Shown here piece after piece: positions 45,701-60,281 of a DNA stretch of 64,000 bases (position 1 is the stretch's first letter; each line of letters starts with the position of its first letter). Location: NCBI RefSeq assembly GCF_003086295.3, contig NC_092048.1, forward strand, positions 2,513,504 through 2,577,503. Reading direction: 5' to 3'. A program made the position numbers and the translations under genes. The notes under the pieces are model-generated. The model was not told where the DNA came from and made no database searches. It worked only from the letters and a program-made list of their open reading frames with translations. Origin of the DNA: Arachis hypogaea. Its lineage: Eukaryota > Streptophyta > Magnoliopsida > Fabales > Fabaceae.

Positions 45701-47419
45701 AATTTTAAGAAAATATATGTTATTTTATATCATTATTATACATAATCTCGTGAAATAAATAACGTTAATTAGTATCAGAAAGTTAGTGGTGAATGGTGAT
45801 GGCGTTATGGTGGTGGTTGCAGAGAAGAAGGGAGACAATGAAGTTTTTGTAATGTGTACATAGTATTTTTTGTTTTTTTTTTAATTATGTCTTATGTCTT
45901 ATTAATAAAACACTCGAATTCACGTCTTTTTAGAAAAAAACTTTATCACATGTATGTGTCAATTATTCTGGATTCACAATTTCTAGAAGTTTCAATATAA
46001 ATGCATTTACATATTGACGTGTCTTGTTATTTTATATCATTATTGTACATAATCTCATGAAACAAATAACATTAATTAGTATCAGGTAGTGGTAATGGTG
46101 CCATGGTGGTGGTTACAGAGAAGAAAGGGGACAGTGATGTTTTTGTTATGTGTACATAGATAGTATATATTTTTGTTGTTTTTTATTATGTCTTGTTAAT
46201 AAAAGACTCGAATCCACGTCTTTTCAAGAAAAAACTTTATCATCTGTGTCAATTATTCTCAATTCATAACTTTAGAAGTTTCAATGTAAATGTATTTATG
46301 TATTGACGGTAGTCTTTGTCTTATATCATTATTGTACAGAATTTCGTGAAAATAATTAACATTAATTAGTATTTGATTTTTGTTGGGTCTATCTTTCTTC
46401 ATTCTGCTACTGTCTATCTCCTTCGCATGTTGCTGCCGCTGTCACTGTCTATCTCCGTTGCATGTTGTGTCTCTGGCTCGTCGCTGCCGACTATCTCCTT
46501 CGCACGTCGCAAGATTTGTAATTGTTCGCCATTGCAGCGGCCCTCCTCTGCTCCCTCCCTTTACACCTCCTTCCTTTCTTCTCTTCCTCTTTTTTTTCCT
46601 ACCGTCCATACCCTCCCACCACTCTTTCTTCTTCTCACTCGTCTTTCTTCTCTTATCCTTGTTACTTTTCTTTGATTGTTGTTTTTTATTTTTCTAAAAT
46701 CTAGATCTAAGATCTAGATCTAGATCTAAAATAACTTTTCTGTAATTGTTCTCTCCCCTTCGTATTCCTTTTCTCTTTTTTTTCCTCCTTCTACGATTCT
46801 CACCGCAGATCGTGTTTCGTACCTCAGCTTAACTCTGTGTTTCTCTTTTAATAACTCATATGTAGTGTTTTCATTTCATTTTTGTGGTGGTGTTTTTGGT
46901 TTTTTTTATAATTGTCGATGATAGTTGGATGTTACAGATTTTTTTTTCAGATCTAAAAAAAAAAATATTTTAAGAAGATGTTATTGTTCATAGAAAAACT
47001 GTCAAATCTAAAAAATATTTAAACCTATATGGAGAAGAAAAAGATATATTTTGCTATCTTGTAGTACATATATATAAATCTAAAAACACAAAAAATTTAT
47101 TTTTGTCTTTATTTTTATCTTTTAACATTTTCAATAATCTAGTATTATATTTTCTTTTTTTTTTTTTTGGTATCAATATAAAATTTATGTTTTTATCGTC
47201 TTTGTAAATGTTATTTAGTTTTTCTACGGATGAAAGATGGTTTTTCTTTCTGTCAAAAAATATATATATTTTACATTCATGATTTCAACCACTTGACCAC
47301 CCCTTCCTCAATAAAGTCAAACCAAAAAAATCATGCAAAGCCCATTTTTGAAGGGAAAAACTAATGAAACAGTAGTAATAAGTAGTAACAGAAAGAAAGA
47401 AAGAAAGAAACACACTCAC
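42749..47419. repeat. AHL intron 1: repeat array with 1.94-kb tandem duplication
   Basis: The 4.67-kb intron is mostly copies of one repeat family (tattgacggtagtctttgtcttg at 42785, 43075, 44065, 44355 and 46302; aataacattaattagtatcag; aataaaagactcgaat). The stretch from ~43432 to 45360 recurs, in the same order and orientation, from ~45370 to 47265, an offset of ~1.94 kb. Each half ends with a pyrimidine-rich block (44430-44800 and 46375-46760). Confidence 0.8.
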
Positions 47420-47801
47420 CAATGGAGGCCAGAATCTGCAGTTTTCCAGAACCACGTGGCCTTCCTCTTCCCCTCTTCACCGCAGGGCTCTCAAGTTGGG
47501 AGGCTACCGCTTCCGCAAACCCCGAAGGCGGCGGCTCTGACGTCGGAGACGTCATCATCCCTCCCCCGCTGCCGTCTGTGTCGACGTACTTTCGAGGTCT
47601 CCCTCTCCCCCTCTTCACAACCACCACTCCATGATGATGCTGCTCCCAACCTCCAGCTTCGGGTCTTGACACCGAGTCCGAACCTCCAGAATCAGGCACC
47701 GCCGCCACCTTTGCTTCGTTCGGCACGATAGTGTTGTTGTTGAAAGAGCTAGTGTGGTCCAAAATGGGGTTAGAGGGTTGTTGAGGGTTGTGTTGCTCCA
47801 T

Positions 47802-48130
47802 AAATGAGACACCGTTTTAGCTTGTTCCTGCGACAAAGGTGTTAGCTTTTTTTATATAGCTTGTGTTTGAAGAGGAGGAAGAATATTTAAGAAGAAAGAG
47901 AGAATGGAGGTGCTTGAAGGAACAGTAGTATGCAGAAAGCGCCAGAAGAAGAAGAAGAAAACACTGCTTTTTATTGCGTCTTTTTAGCAGAGGAAGGAAA
48001 TAAAAAATAAAATCAAATGTTCTTTGCTCTCTTTCTCTCTCTGCAAGAAAAAACTGGAATTTCTGAATTATGACGCTGTATGAATAATAAAATTTATTAT
48101 TCATTTATTATAATTTAATTTCATTTAGAA
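47802..48130. promoter_or_regulatory. AHL 5' UTR / proximal upstream region
   Basis: Upstream of the AHL ATG. Contains GAA-rich and CT-rich tracts (47940-47960, 48020-48045). No certain TATA box was identified. Confidence 0.4.
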
Positions 48131-48306
48131 TAATGTTACATGTACACTAAAATTAGCCACTAAAATCAGTTATCAGTATAAAATACATATAGAATATAAA
48201 TATACATTAAAAATAAATCAAGTCACACATATATTTATACATAAATACATTGATAGCTGATTTTAATAACTAATTTTAATTTAATATACAAATAATATTT
48301 TTCTTT
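48131..48306. repeat. MITE (gtacactaaaatta family), copy 2
   Basis: The left end tgtacactaaaattagccac is matched by a more degraded right end (gctgattttaataactaattttaa). Interior tataaaatacat..aaaaataaat as in the copy at 48762. Confidence 0.7.
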
Positions 48307-48761
48307 AAATAATATACAAATAATATTTTAATTAAAAAAAGTTTATTCAAAACTTTATGTGTACGCAGAAAATTAATTACTTAAATATATGTTAGAATTT
48401 TATGTTATTTTTAATTATTTTATCAACATCATTATATGAGTAGTAAAATTTTATTAATTTTTTTTATTAAAGTGATATTGTATCTCTAAGTTAATATTGG
48501 TGTCATTTCATCAATCAATTCTAATATAAATTTCAATTATTCAATTTATTTTTTAAAAATATAAAAATAATACTCTAAAAACACTCTATTAGAAATACTC
48601 AAATATATATATTTAATGGAATAAATGGTATCTATGTGTATTAAATATTTATTTTGCAGAATAATGAATTATAAAAGTTTGTTCAAAACTTGATGTGTAC
48701 ACAAAAAATCAATTACTTAAATATATGTGTTAGAACTTTATGTTATATAAGTTATGCTACC

Positions 48762-48905
48762 TGTACACTAAAATCAGCCACTAAAATTAGTCATTAGTAT
48801 AAAATACATGCTGAAATATAAATACATTGAAAATAAATTTAATCACACATGTATTTATACACAAATATATTGGTGACTGATTTTAGTGACTAATTTTAGT
48901 GTACA
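48762..48905. mobile_element. MITE with 29-bp TIRs inside the tandem array
   Basis: The left end tgtacactaaaatcagccac and right end gtgactaattttagtgtaca are inverted copies over ~29 bp. It interrupts one array monomer, which accounts for the extra spacing there. Best copy of the family also seen at 408 and 48131. Confidence 0.8.
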
Positions 48906-50276
48906 AATAACATTTTTGTATTTTTTATTATTTTATCAACATATTATATGAGTAGCAAAATTTTATTGGTTCTCTATCAAGGATATATTGTATTTCTAAG
49001 TTAGTACCAGTTTCATTTTATCAATCAATTCCAATACAAATTTCAATTATTCAATTTATTTTTTGAAAATATAAAAAATAATACTCTAAAAATACTTAAT
49101 TAGAGATACTTTAATGTAAATATTTAACGGAATAAATGGTATTTATGTGTATTAAATATTTATTTCGCAGATTAATGAGTTATAAAAGTTTATTCAAAAC
49201 TTGATGTGTACACAAAAAATTAATTACTTAAATATATGAGTTAGAATTTTATGTTATTTTTAATTATTTTATCAACATAATTATATGAGTAGTAAAATTT
49301 TATTAGTTCTTTATCAAGGTGATATTGTATCTCTAAGTTAATTCTGGTGTCATTTCATCAATAAACTCTAATGCAAATTTTAATTATTCAATTTATTTGT
49401 TGAAAATATAAAAAATAATACTCTAAAAATACTCAATTAGAGATACTATAATGTAAATATTTAACAGAATAAATGAAATTTATGTGTATTAAATATTTAT
49501 TCCACAGAATAATGAATTATAAAGTTTATTCAAAACTTTATGTGTACACAAAAAATTAATTACTTAAATATATGTGTTAGAATTTTATGCTATTTTTAAT
49601 TATTCATCAATATAATTATATGAATAGAAAAATTTTATTGGCTCTCTATCAAGGTCATATCATATCTCTAAGTTAATACCGTGTCATTTTATCAATCAAT
49701 TCTAATGCAAATTTCAATTATTCAATTTATTTTTTAAAAATATAAAAAATAATACTCTAAAAATACTTTATTGGAGATGCTCTAATGTATATATTTAACG
49801 TAATAAATAGCATTTATATGTATTAAATATTTTTACGCAGAATAATAAGTTATAAAAGTTTATTCAAACTTGATGTGTACACAAAAAATTTATTACTTAA
49901 ATATATGTGTTAGAATTTTATATTATTTTTAATTATTCATAAACATAATTATATGAGCAGCGAAATTTTATTAATTCTCTATCAAAGTGATATCGTATTT
50001 CTAAATTAATACTCGTGTCATTTCATCAATAAACTCTAAAGCAAATTTTAATTATTTAATTTATTTTTTAAAAATATAAAAATAATACTTTAAAAATATT
50101 TTATTGGAGATGCTCTGATCTAATGTATATTTTTAATGGAATAAATGATATTTATGTGTATTAAATATTTATTCCACAGAATAATGAATTATAAAAGTTT
50201 ATTCAAAACTTAACGTGTGCACAAAAGATCAATTACTTAAATATATGTGTTAGAATTTTATATTATTTTTAATTAT

Positions 50277-51387
<1,111 letters not shown>

Positions 51388-53410
51388 TTTTAATTATTTC
51401 TTCAACATATTATATAAGTAGCAACATTTTATTAGTTCTCTATTAAAGTGATATCATATTTCTAAGTTAATACCGGTGTCATTTTATCAATTAATTTCAA
51501 TACAAATTTTAATTATTCAATTTATTTCTTAAAAATATAAAAAATAATACTCTAAAAACATTCAATTAGAGATACTCTAACGTAAATATTTAACGAAATA
51601 AATGATATTTATGTGTATTAAATATTTATTCTGCAGAATAATAAGTTATAAAAGTTTATTCAAAACTTGATGGGTACACAAAAAATTAATTACTTAAATA
51701 TATGTATTAGAATTTTATGTTATTTTTAATTATTTCATCAACATAATTATATGAATAATAAAATTTTAGTTGTCTTATACCGAGTTGATGTCGTGTCTCT
51801 AAGTTAATATGGGTGTCATTTTATCAATTAATTCTAATGCAAGTTTCATCAATTATTCAATTTATTTGTTGAAAATATAAAAAATAATACTCTAAACACA
51901 TTCTATTAGAGATGCTCTAGTATATATATTTAAAGTAATAGATGATATTTATGTGTATTAAATATTTATTCTGCATAATAATAAATTATAAAAGTTAATC
52001 AAAATTTGTTATGTATATAAAAAATCAGTTACTTAAATATGTATTAGAATTTTAGGTTATTTTTAATTATTTATCGACATAATTATATAAGTAGTAAAAA
52101 TTTATTAGTACTCTATCAAGGTGATATCGTATATATCTCTAAGTTAATACTAGTGTATGGTGTCATTTCATCAATCAACTCTAATGCAAATTTCAATTAT
52201 TCAATTTATTTCTTAAAAATATCAAAAATAATACTCTAAAATTACTTTATTAGAGATATTCTAATGTATATATTTAACGTAATAAATAGTATATATGTGT
52301 ATTAAATATTTATTCCGCAGAATAATGAGTTATAAAAGTTTATTCAAAACTTGATGTGCACACAAAAAACCAATTACTTAAATATATGTGTTAGAATTTT
52401 ACGTTATTTTTAATTTTTTGTCAACATAATTATATCGGTAGCAAAATTTTATTGGTTATCTATCAAGATGATATTGTATCTCTAAGTTAATATCGGTGTC
52501 ATTTCATCAATTAACTCCAACGCAAATTTCAATTATTCAATTTATTTCTTAAAAACATCAAAAATAATACTCTAAAAAATCTTTATTGGAGATGCTCTAA
52601 TGTATATATTTAATAGAATAAATGGTATTTATGTGTATTAAATATTTATTCCGTAGAATAATGAATTATAAAAGTTTATTCAAAACTTGATGTATACACA
52701 AAAAATTAATTACTTAAATATATGTATTAGAATTTTATGTTATTTTTAATTATTTCATCAATATACTTATATGAGTAGTAAAATTTTATTGGTTCTCTAT
52801 CAAGGTGATATTATATCTCTAAGTTAATACCGGTGCCATTTCATCAATCAACTCTAATGCAAATTTCAATTATTTAATTTATTTATTAAAAATATCAAAA
52901 ATAATACTCTAAAAATACTATATTGAAGATGTTCTAATATATATGTTTAAAGTAATAAATGATATTTATGTGTATTAAATATTTATTTCACATAATAATG
53001 AGTTATAAAAGTTTATTCAAAATTTGTTGTGTATATAAAAAATCAATTACTTAAATATGTGTTAGAATTTTATGTTATTTTTAATTATTCATCAACATAA
53101 TTATTATATAAATAGCAAAATTTTATTAGTTCTCTATCAAGGTAATATCATATCTCTAAGTTAATATTGATGTCATTTCATCAATCAACTCTATTACAAT
53201 TTACAAATTTTAATTATTCAATTTATTTCTTAAAAATATCAAAAATAATACTCTAAAATATTCTATTAGAGATGCTCTAATGTATATATTTAACGTAATA
53301 AATGGTATTTATATGTGTTAAATATTTATTCTGCAGAATAATGAATTATAAAAGTTTGTTCAAAATTTGATGTGTACACAAAAAATTAATTACTTAAATA
53401 TATGTATTAT

Positions 53411-53868
53411 TTAATTTTTTTAATATTATTTTATATTTTAACATGTATTTTATATTGACAATTGTATCTTAAAATTTTAGTTTATAATTATCTTTAGAGG
53501 AATAATGAAAATTACCTGTTCTTGTTTCTTTTATTGTCATTTTGTGTGTATTTAATTATTTTTTATTTTTTAAAAATTATTGTTAAATTATCAATTATAT
53601 TATTAATTTATGTAAATGTTAAAATTTATTGTTATTCTATTTTATATTAGTTAATATTATGAAATATTATTTTTAAATTATATTTAATTTTATTTTTATA
53701 ACTATAATAATAGTAATAATTAATCCAAGCAAAGTAATATTAGAAGGAGGAAATAGTTTCTTTTTTCCTTTATTTTTTTACGATTTTATATTATTTATTA
53801 CATTACTCTTGTTTGTTTGTGTGACGTGAATGCTCTCTTTAAATTTGACTTTTGAAGTTAAAAATGAC
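53411..53868. other. AT-rich DNA, similar to part of the AHL-intron repeat
   Basis: The part at 53785-53873 (tattatttattacattactcttgtttg) resembles 43245-43330. No gene. It ends at target duplication aaaat. Confidence 0.5.
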
Positions 53869-53873
53869 AAAAT

Positions 53874-54197
53874 TGTTATGAAATAACTAAATAAGAAATA
53901 TAAAATAAAGAAATATAAATAAAAGACTCTAATATTAATATTCACTAATATTAATATCATCCTACCATAATAACTATGATTTATATATTAATACTATATT
54001 TGTAATATGAAGAGAAAGAAAAGCTTCGTAGAGAGAGAAAGAAATGCTTTTTATTGATGTGTTATCATCAGAGACATAAGCCTCTATTTATAGGCATATA
54101 TGATAGTAGTTTTTCAAACTACATTAAATAAGATTCTCTTTGGAAATATGAGCCTTGTGGAAAATGGGCATCCACCTCAGGCTATCTTATCACAACA
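53874..54197 (-). repeat. 3' LTR (relative to the Copia coding strand)
   Basis: Identical in length to the copy at 58959-59282, with the same tgttatg..cacaaca plus-strand termini. Confidence 0.92.
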
Positions 54198-54403
54198 CTC
54201 TCCCTTGGATGACCATTTAAGATTATTGCCTCGTTAAAACCTTACTAAAGAAAAACCCAGTGGGAAAAAACCTTAGTGAAGGAAAAAGAGTACAACATCC
54301 TTTAGTGATAGGGACTGCCTCATTAAAAACCTTGTCAAGAAAAACCCAATGGGAAAAAACCTGACCAAGAAAAAAAGAATACAGTCTCCCCCTCTTGCCG
54401 ACA

Positions 54404-57400
54404 TCATTTAATGTCTCGAAATCGGTGCATCCCAATCTCATGTACCAATCTTTCAAAGGAGGATTTTGGGAGTGACTTTGTAAATAAATCTGCCAGATTG
54501 TCACTTGAGCGGATCTGTTGGATATCAATTATCCCTTGATTTTGAAGATCATGAGTGAAGATGTATTTGGGAGAAATATGCTTTATTCTATCGCCTTTGA
54601 TGTATCCGCCTTTAAGTTGAGCAATGCATGCTGTATTATCTTCAAACAAGACAGTTGGAGCTATCTTATGATCAATTAGTTCACATGATGACAGAATATA
54701 TTGAATCAGACTCCTCAGCCAAAAACACTCGCGACTAGCTTCATGAATCGCCAGTATTTCAGCATGATTCGAGGAGGTTGCTGCTATCGTCTGTTTCGTG
54801 GACCTCCATGATATAGCTGTACCACCATATGTGAACAGATATCCTGTTTGAGACCTCCCTTTGTGTGGATCAGACAAGTATCCAGCATCCGCATAGCCAA
54901 CTAGTTGTGACTTGGATCCATAGGGATAAAACAATCACATATCAACCGTCCCATGAAGATATCGAAAAATTTGTTTGATTCCACTCCAATGTCTTCTAGT
55001 TGGAGAGGAACTATATCTTGCTAGTAAATTCACCGCGAATGATATGTCAGGTCGCGTATTATTAGCAAGATACATTAGTGCTCCAATGGCACTAAGATAT
55101 GGTACTTCAGGACCAAGGATATCTTCATTTTCTTTTTTAGGACGGAATTGATCCTTTTTCACGTCCAAAGATCTTACGATCATTGGAGTACTTAATGGAT
55201 GTGACTTATCCATATAAAATCTCTTCAAGATCTTCTCTGTGTATGTCGCTTGATGAATAAAGATCCCATTTTTTGTATGTTCGATCTGCAGGCCGAGACA
55301 AAACTTAGTCTTTCCAAGATCTTTCATCTCAAACTCTTCTTTTAGAGTTTTTATAATTGTTGGAATCTCTTCAGGAGTTCCAATGATATTTAAATCATCA
55401 ACGTACACAGCAATTATAATGAATCCAGATGCAGATTTCTTTATGAAAACACACGGGCAGATATCATCATTCTTGAATCCGTTTTTGGCCAAATACTCAC
55501 TAAGACGATTATACCACATTCGTCCAGATTGCTTTAGACCATATAAAGATCTTTGCAATTTGACTGAGTATAACCCTTGCGAATATTCATTGGATGGTCT
55601 AGATATCTTTAGTCCTTCAGGGACTTTCATATAGATATCCCGATCTAATGAGCCGTACAAATAGGTTGTTACCACATCCATTAAATGCATATGCAGTTTA
55701 TGATATGCAGATAAACTGACCAAATAACGCAATGTTATCGCATCCACTACAGGGGAATACGTTTCTTCATAATCTATACCGGACCTTTGTGAAAAACCTT
55801 GTGCCACAAGTCGGGCTTTATAGCGCACAACTTCATTTTTCTCATATCGTTTTCTCACAAATACCCACTTATATCCAACAGGTTTTACATCTTTAGGTGT
55901 ACGGACTACAGGTCCAAAGACTTCACGTTTTGCAAGTGAGTCTAATTCAGCCTTCATGGCTTCTTTTCATTTTGGCCAATCATTCCTTTGTCGACATTCT
56001 TCGACTGATCTTGGCTCAAGATCCTTACTTTCATGCATGATATCTAATGCCACATTATATGCAAATATTTCATTGACAATTGTCTTATTTCGGTCCCATT
56101 TCTCTCCTGTAAAGACATAATTTATCGAGATCTCGTCAATTTCACAATTTTCAGGTACCTGAACGTCTTCTGGCATTATATCAGAATTTTGGACAACTGC
56201 AGGTGTCTCTACTATGTCTTTTTCAACAGGAATATTATTTACCTCTTTTCTCTTTCGAGGATTTTTGTCTTTGGAACCGACAGGCCTGCCACGCTTCTGG
56301 CGTGAATTTGCTTCAGTGGCTACTTGTCCTACTGGGACATCAATTCGAATTGGGGCATTTTCCACCCTGCCACGCTTCTGGCGTGAATTTGCTTCAGTGG
56401 CTACTTGTCCTACTGGGACATCAATTCGAATTGGGGCATTTTCCGCTGGTATATAAGATTTGGTTATCCTCTTTGTATCGGAAAATGCATCAGGCAATTC
56501 ATTTGCTATTCTTTGCAAATGTATAATCTTTTGAACTTCTAGTTCACATTGCCCTGATCGAGGATCTAAATGCATCAACGATGATGCATTCCAATTAAGT
56601 TCCTTTTTAGGAAGCTTATTCTCTCCCCCCTAATGTTAAAAATTTTGATTCATCAAAATGACAATCCGCAAACCGGACTTTAAATACATCTCCCGTTTGT
56701 ATCTCAAGATACCTCACTATAGAGGGAGAATCATATCCAACATATATCCCCAAATTTTTTTGGGTCCCATTTTGGTACGATTAGGTGGTGCAATGGGAAC
56801 ATATATCGCACACCCAAATATTCTTAAATGGGAGACATTTGGCTGCTGGCCAAAAGCTAATTGCATAGGAGAGAACTGATGGTAACTCGTTGGCCTCAAA
56901 CGAATAAGTGCTGTGGTATGTAAAATAGCATGCCCCCAAACCGAGGTTGGGAGATTTGTTCCATAAGCAAGGGTCTAGCAATCAATTGGAGGCGCTTAAT
57001 AAGTGATTCTGCTAACCCATTTTGTGTATTAACATAAGCTACTGGATGTTCAACACTTATTCCATTAGCCATACAATAAGCATCAAAAGCTTGGGAAGTA
57101 AATTCACCAGCATTATCAAGGCGAATTGCTTTGATTGGATTTTCTGAAAATTGTGCTTTTAATCGAATAATTTGAGCCAGTAATCTCGCAAACGCCAGGT
57201 TGCGAGAAGATAATAAGCACACATGTGACCATCTCGAAGATGCGTCTATCAGGACCATAAAATATCTAAAAGATCCACATGGTGGATGAATAGGTCCACA
57301 TATATCACCTTGAATCCTTTCTAGGAATTCAGGGGACTCAAATCCAATCTTTACTGGTGATGGCTTTAAAATTAACTTCCCTTGAGAACATGCAACACAA

Positions 57401-58897
57401 CAAAATTCACTAGATTTAAGAATCTTCTGGTTCTTTAGTGAATGTCCATGAGAGTTTTCAATAATTCTCCTCATCATGGTTGTTCCCGGATGACCCAATC
57501 TATCATGCCAAGTTATGAATTCATTTGGGCTAGTAAACTTCTGGTTTACAATGGCATGTGATTCAATTGCACTAATCTTGGTATAATACAATCCAGATGA
57601 AAGTGAGGGTAACTTTTCTAATATAACCTTTTTATTTAAATCATGAGTTGTAATACATAAATACTCATGATTTCCCTCATTCATTGTCTCAATATGATAT
57701 CCATTTCGGCGAATATCTTTGAAACTTAACAAGTTTCTTAGAGACTTCATAGATAATAGTGCATTATTTATTATAAATTTTGTTCCTCCAAGAAATAAAA
57801 TTATAGCTCTTCCGGAGCCTTCTATCACATTGCATGAGCCAATAACAGTATTAACATACTCTTCTTTTGGCACAAGATGGGTAAAATATATATCACTTTT
57901 AAGAATAGTGTGCGAACTTGCACTATCCGCAAGGCAAATATCTTCAGAATATGTCCTTGCCATTTTTCTTCAAAGACAAATGATAATAATAAAATGAGTA
58001 GAAGTACATGCATAGTAAAATTATTCACATGAATACTTAACAAACACATACACATATCAAACTATTCCATCATTGATCAAATAGCCAATATTTCCTTCAG
58101 GATTCTCAAAGAAATTAGATACATCATAATGAGTGATAGAATTTTCATAATTTGAAACATAATTTGTTTCCTTTCCTTTGTCATCCTTTTTCAAGGATGC
58201 TTAATAAAGATCAACAAGGTGCCTTGGGGTACGACAGGTACGTGACCAATGACCCTTTCCACCACAACGGAAGTATTTATTCTCTGTTAATTTATTCGGC
58301 CCAATATTTTTTTCTTTATCCCACTTCTGGTGAGATCTTTCTTGTGAACATAATTTCTTTTCCTTCCATAATTTTTCTTGTTATCAAAATCTTGCCATTT
58401 ACCTCTTCTGGGGTTAATTGCCGCATTTACTTCAGGAAATGGGGCGGCGCCAACTAGGCGTGCTTCATGATTTCTCAAAAGTAACTCATTGTTGCGTTCA
58501 GCAATAAGAAAGCAAGAAATTAACTCAGAATATTTTTAAATTCTTTTTCTCGATACTGCTGCTGCAGGAGCACATTCGAGACATGGAAGGTCAAGAAAGT
58601 TTTCCCTAACATATCGGGTTTGAGGAAGTATCACATGATTGTATCTTTCTTCAAGGTCTTTCCACAGATCTGCAGGATCTTTTAATGTGGGATATTCATT
58701 TTTCAATCATACGTCAACACGACGACGAAGAAAAATCATGGCTTTGGCTTTATCCTTCTGGGATGCATTATTTTCAGCCTTAATGGTATCTTCAAGATCC
58801 ATTGAATCAAGATGGATTTCAGCATCTAATATTCATGATAAATAATTGTTTCCAGATATATCAAGAGCATTAAATTCAATATGAGAGAGCTTCGACA
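54404..58897 (-). pseudogene. Copia gag-pol polyprotein, degenerate
   Basis: Read on the minus strand from ~58897 (MSKLSHIEFNALDISG). Gag segments follow with internal stops (near 58832, 58708 and 58536) and a zinc knuckle CGGKGHWSRTC region (~58250). At 57963-56896 lie protease/GAG-pre-integrase (TWHDRLGHPG) and integrase (GDICGPIHPPCGSF..FMVLIDASSRWSHV, IRLDNAGEF). A 24-residue unit is tandemly duplicated (56367-56439 and 56295-56367). The RT (55957-54935) has YKWVFVRKRY, ARLVAQGFSQ, YGLKQSGRMWY and the catalytic YVDD (AVYVDDLNIIG). RNase H (54934-54404) has GYADAGYLSDPHKGRS, SWRSTKQ and the EDNTACIAQ segment. Several frame changes make it non-functional. Confidence 0.92.
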
Positions 58898-58958
58898 TAA
58901 TGAAAATTTGTTACCTGAGTCTTCCTAAAAATTTGATCAGAGTCTCGTGCTGATAACG

Positions 58959-59282
58959 TGTTATGAAATAACTAAATAAGAAATATAAAATAAAGAAATA
59001 TAAATGAAAGACTCTAATATTAATATTCACTAATATTAATATCATCCTACCATAATAACTATGATTTATATATTAATACTATATTTGTAATATGAAGAGA
59101 AAGAAAAGCTTCGTAGAGAGAGAAAGAAATGCTTTTTATTGATGTGTTATCATCAGAGACATAAGCCTCTATTTATAGGCATATATGATAGTAGTTTTTC
59201 AAATTACATTAAATAAGATTCTCTTTGGAAACATGAGCCTTGTGAAAAATGGGCATACACCTCAGGCTATCTTATCACAACA
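58959..59282 (-). repeat. 5' LTR (relative to the Copia coding strand)
   Basis: 324 bp, next to the primer-binding region at 58937-58957. Confidence 0.92.
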
Positions 59283-59287
59283 AAAAT

Positions 59288-60281
59288 AATATTATTACTT
59301 ATTCTAATTATTGTTTCGTGGTACATATTTTATTTTTTATATTGGAGTAGCAACGGTATTTTTTTAAAATGTGGGTTGATGGGGTGTTATTCTTAAATGT
59401 AAAACATTTAATTAGATAAACAAACATCGGACCGTCCGATTTGTGAGGATACAGAAATCAGACTGAGAGATTTGTGAAATCGAACCGAGAGATTTGTGAA
59501 AGAACAGAAATTAGACCGAGAAATTTCTGTTAAAAAAATTAAAAAACTTGAAGTATAGAAATCGGACTCTTCAATTTGTGTATCTTCCACACTTTTGAAA
59601 AACACCAAAAATTACAATGTTAAAATATATCATCACTTTTATTTATTGTGATTAAAAAATTTAATGATTTTAAATAATTTTTCAGATATTATTCCAAATT
59701 TTATTTACCACCTAAATATTGATTATATTTTAATATGCCATTAATTTTTATATTAGGAAAATAATTCTCCTCGACTATATGCATCAATTAAAAAAATTAA
59801 GAAAATATATGCTAAAAATCTTAGTAGAATACATTTCACAAGATGTATTTTTATTGTGAAAATATTTAATTCCTTTTTTTGAGAAGAAATATTTAAAGTA
59901 TTAAGCAAGATAGTATACAATAATTATACATAGTATAAAAGAAAAACAGAATATCATATGGAAATAAATCCTAAATTTTTTACTTACAAATATGTACCAA
60001 AATAATGAAATTAATAAGTTTCCTTAATGAAGCCTAAATCAGAATATACGAGCTTTAATTGTGGTCAATGACAATTAGGCTCCATTATCAGTGGTTAAAC
60101 TCATGGGGATTAGTGGTTTTTTTTAAACCGTTTATATTAATTAATTAGGAATTTATTATTATTATGAATTTTGGATTCCACTTCCATTTGATTATCCTTT
60201 CCCTTCTCTCATCAAATGTTTTTTAAATGTTGCCCAACAGAGAAATTAGAAAAAAAAAATGAGCACATATATATAAAATGG
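59288..60281. repeat. AT-rich DNA with dispersed-repeat copy 2 (59354-59640)
   Basis: 59288-59330 and 59640-59800 continue the repeat seen at 43480-43780 and 45420-45710 (ataatattattac, tttatttaccacctaaatattgatta). The part 59354-59640 is an inverted, related copy of 12776-13035, with words like tcggaccgtccgatttgtga. No gene is seen. Confidence 0.6.

Larger units (their letters stand above)
41162..47801 (-). pseudogene. AHL: AT-hook AHL protein gene with a 2-nt frameshift
   Basis: AHL proteins bind AT-rich DNA in the nucleus and form trimers through the PPC/DUF296 domain. Exons (minus): 47801-47420, 42748-42681, 42610-42486, 42410-42246 and 41551-41162. Two AT-hooks are seen: RGRGRPRKY (64-72) and RGRGRPRGSGK (110-120), a two-hook AHL. 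PPC segments: GGFVAETAGGSFTPHVMIVGTGE, DVVSRILSFFQKGPRAM, SVSSVVIRQPGG, GRFEILSLSGSC, LSVSLAKPDGRVFGGGI and SLIAAAPIQV. The sum is 1,130 nt, 2 over a multiple of 3. In exon 3, after GPRAM, two extra T (atgtttgcat where atgtgcat is expected) shift the frame to an early stop. All splice sites are intact, so a sequencing error or a very recent mutation are both possible. Confidence 0.88.
53874..59282 (-). mobile_element. Full-length Ty1/Copia retrotransposon, TSD aaaat
   Basis: Target duplication aaaat at 53869-53873 and 59283-59287. Two 324-bp LTRs (53874-54197 and 58959-59282) differ at only about five sites, so the insertion is recent. On the coding (minus) strand the 5' LTR is followed by a primer-binding region ttatcagcacgagactctg (half-tRNA-Met type seen in plant Copia elements). 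The 3' LTR is preceded by the purine run aagggagag. The interior has gag, integrase, RT and RNase H in Copia order, all broken by stops and frameshifts. Confidence 0.95.
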
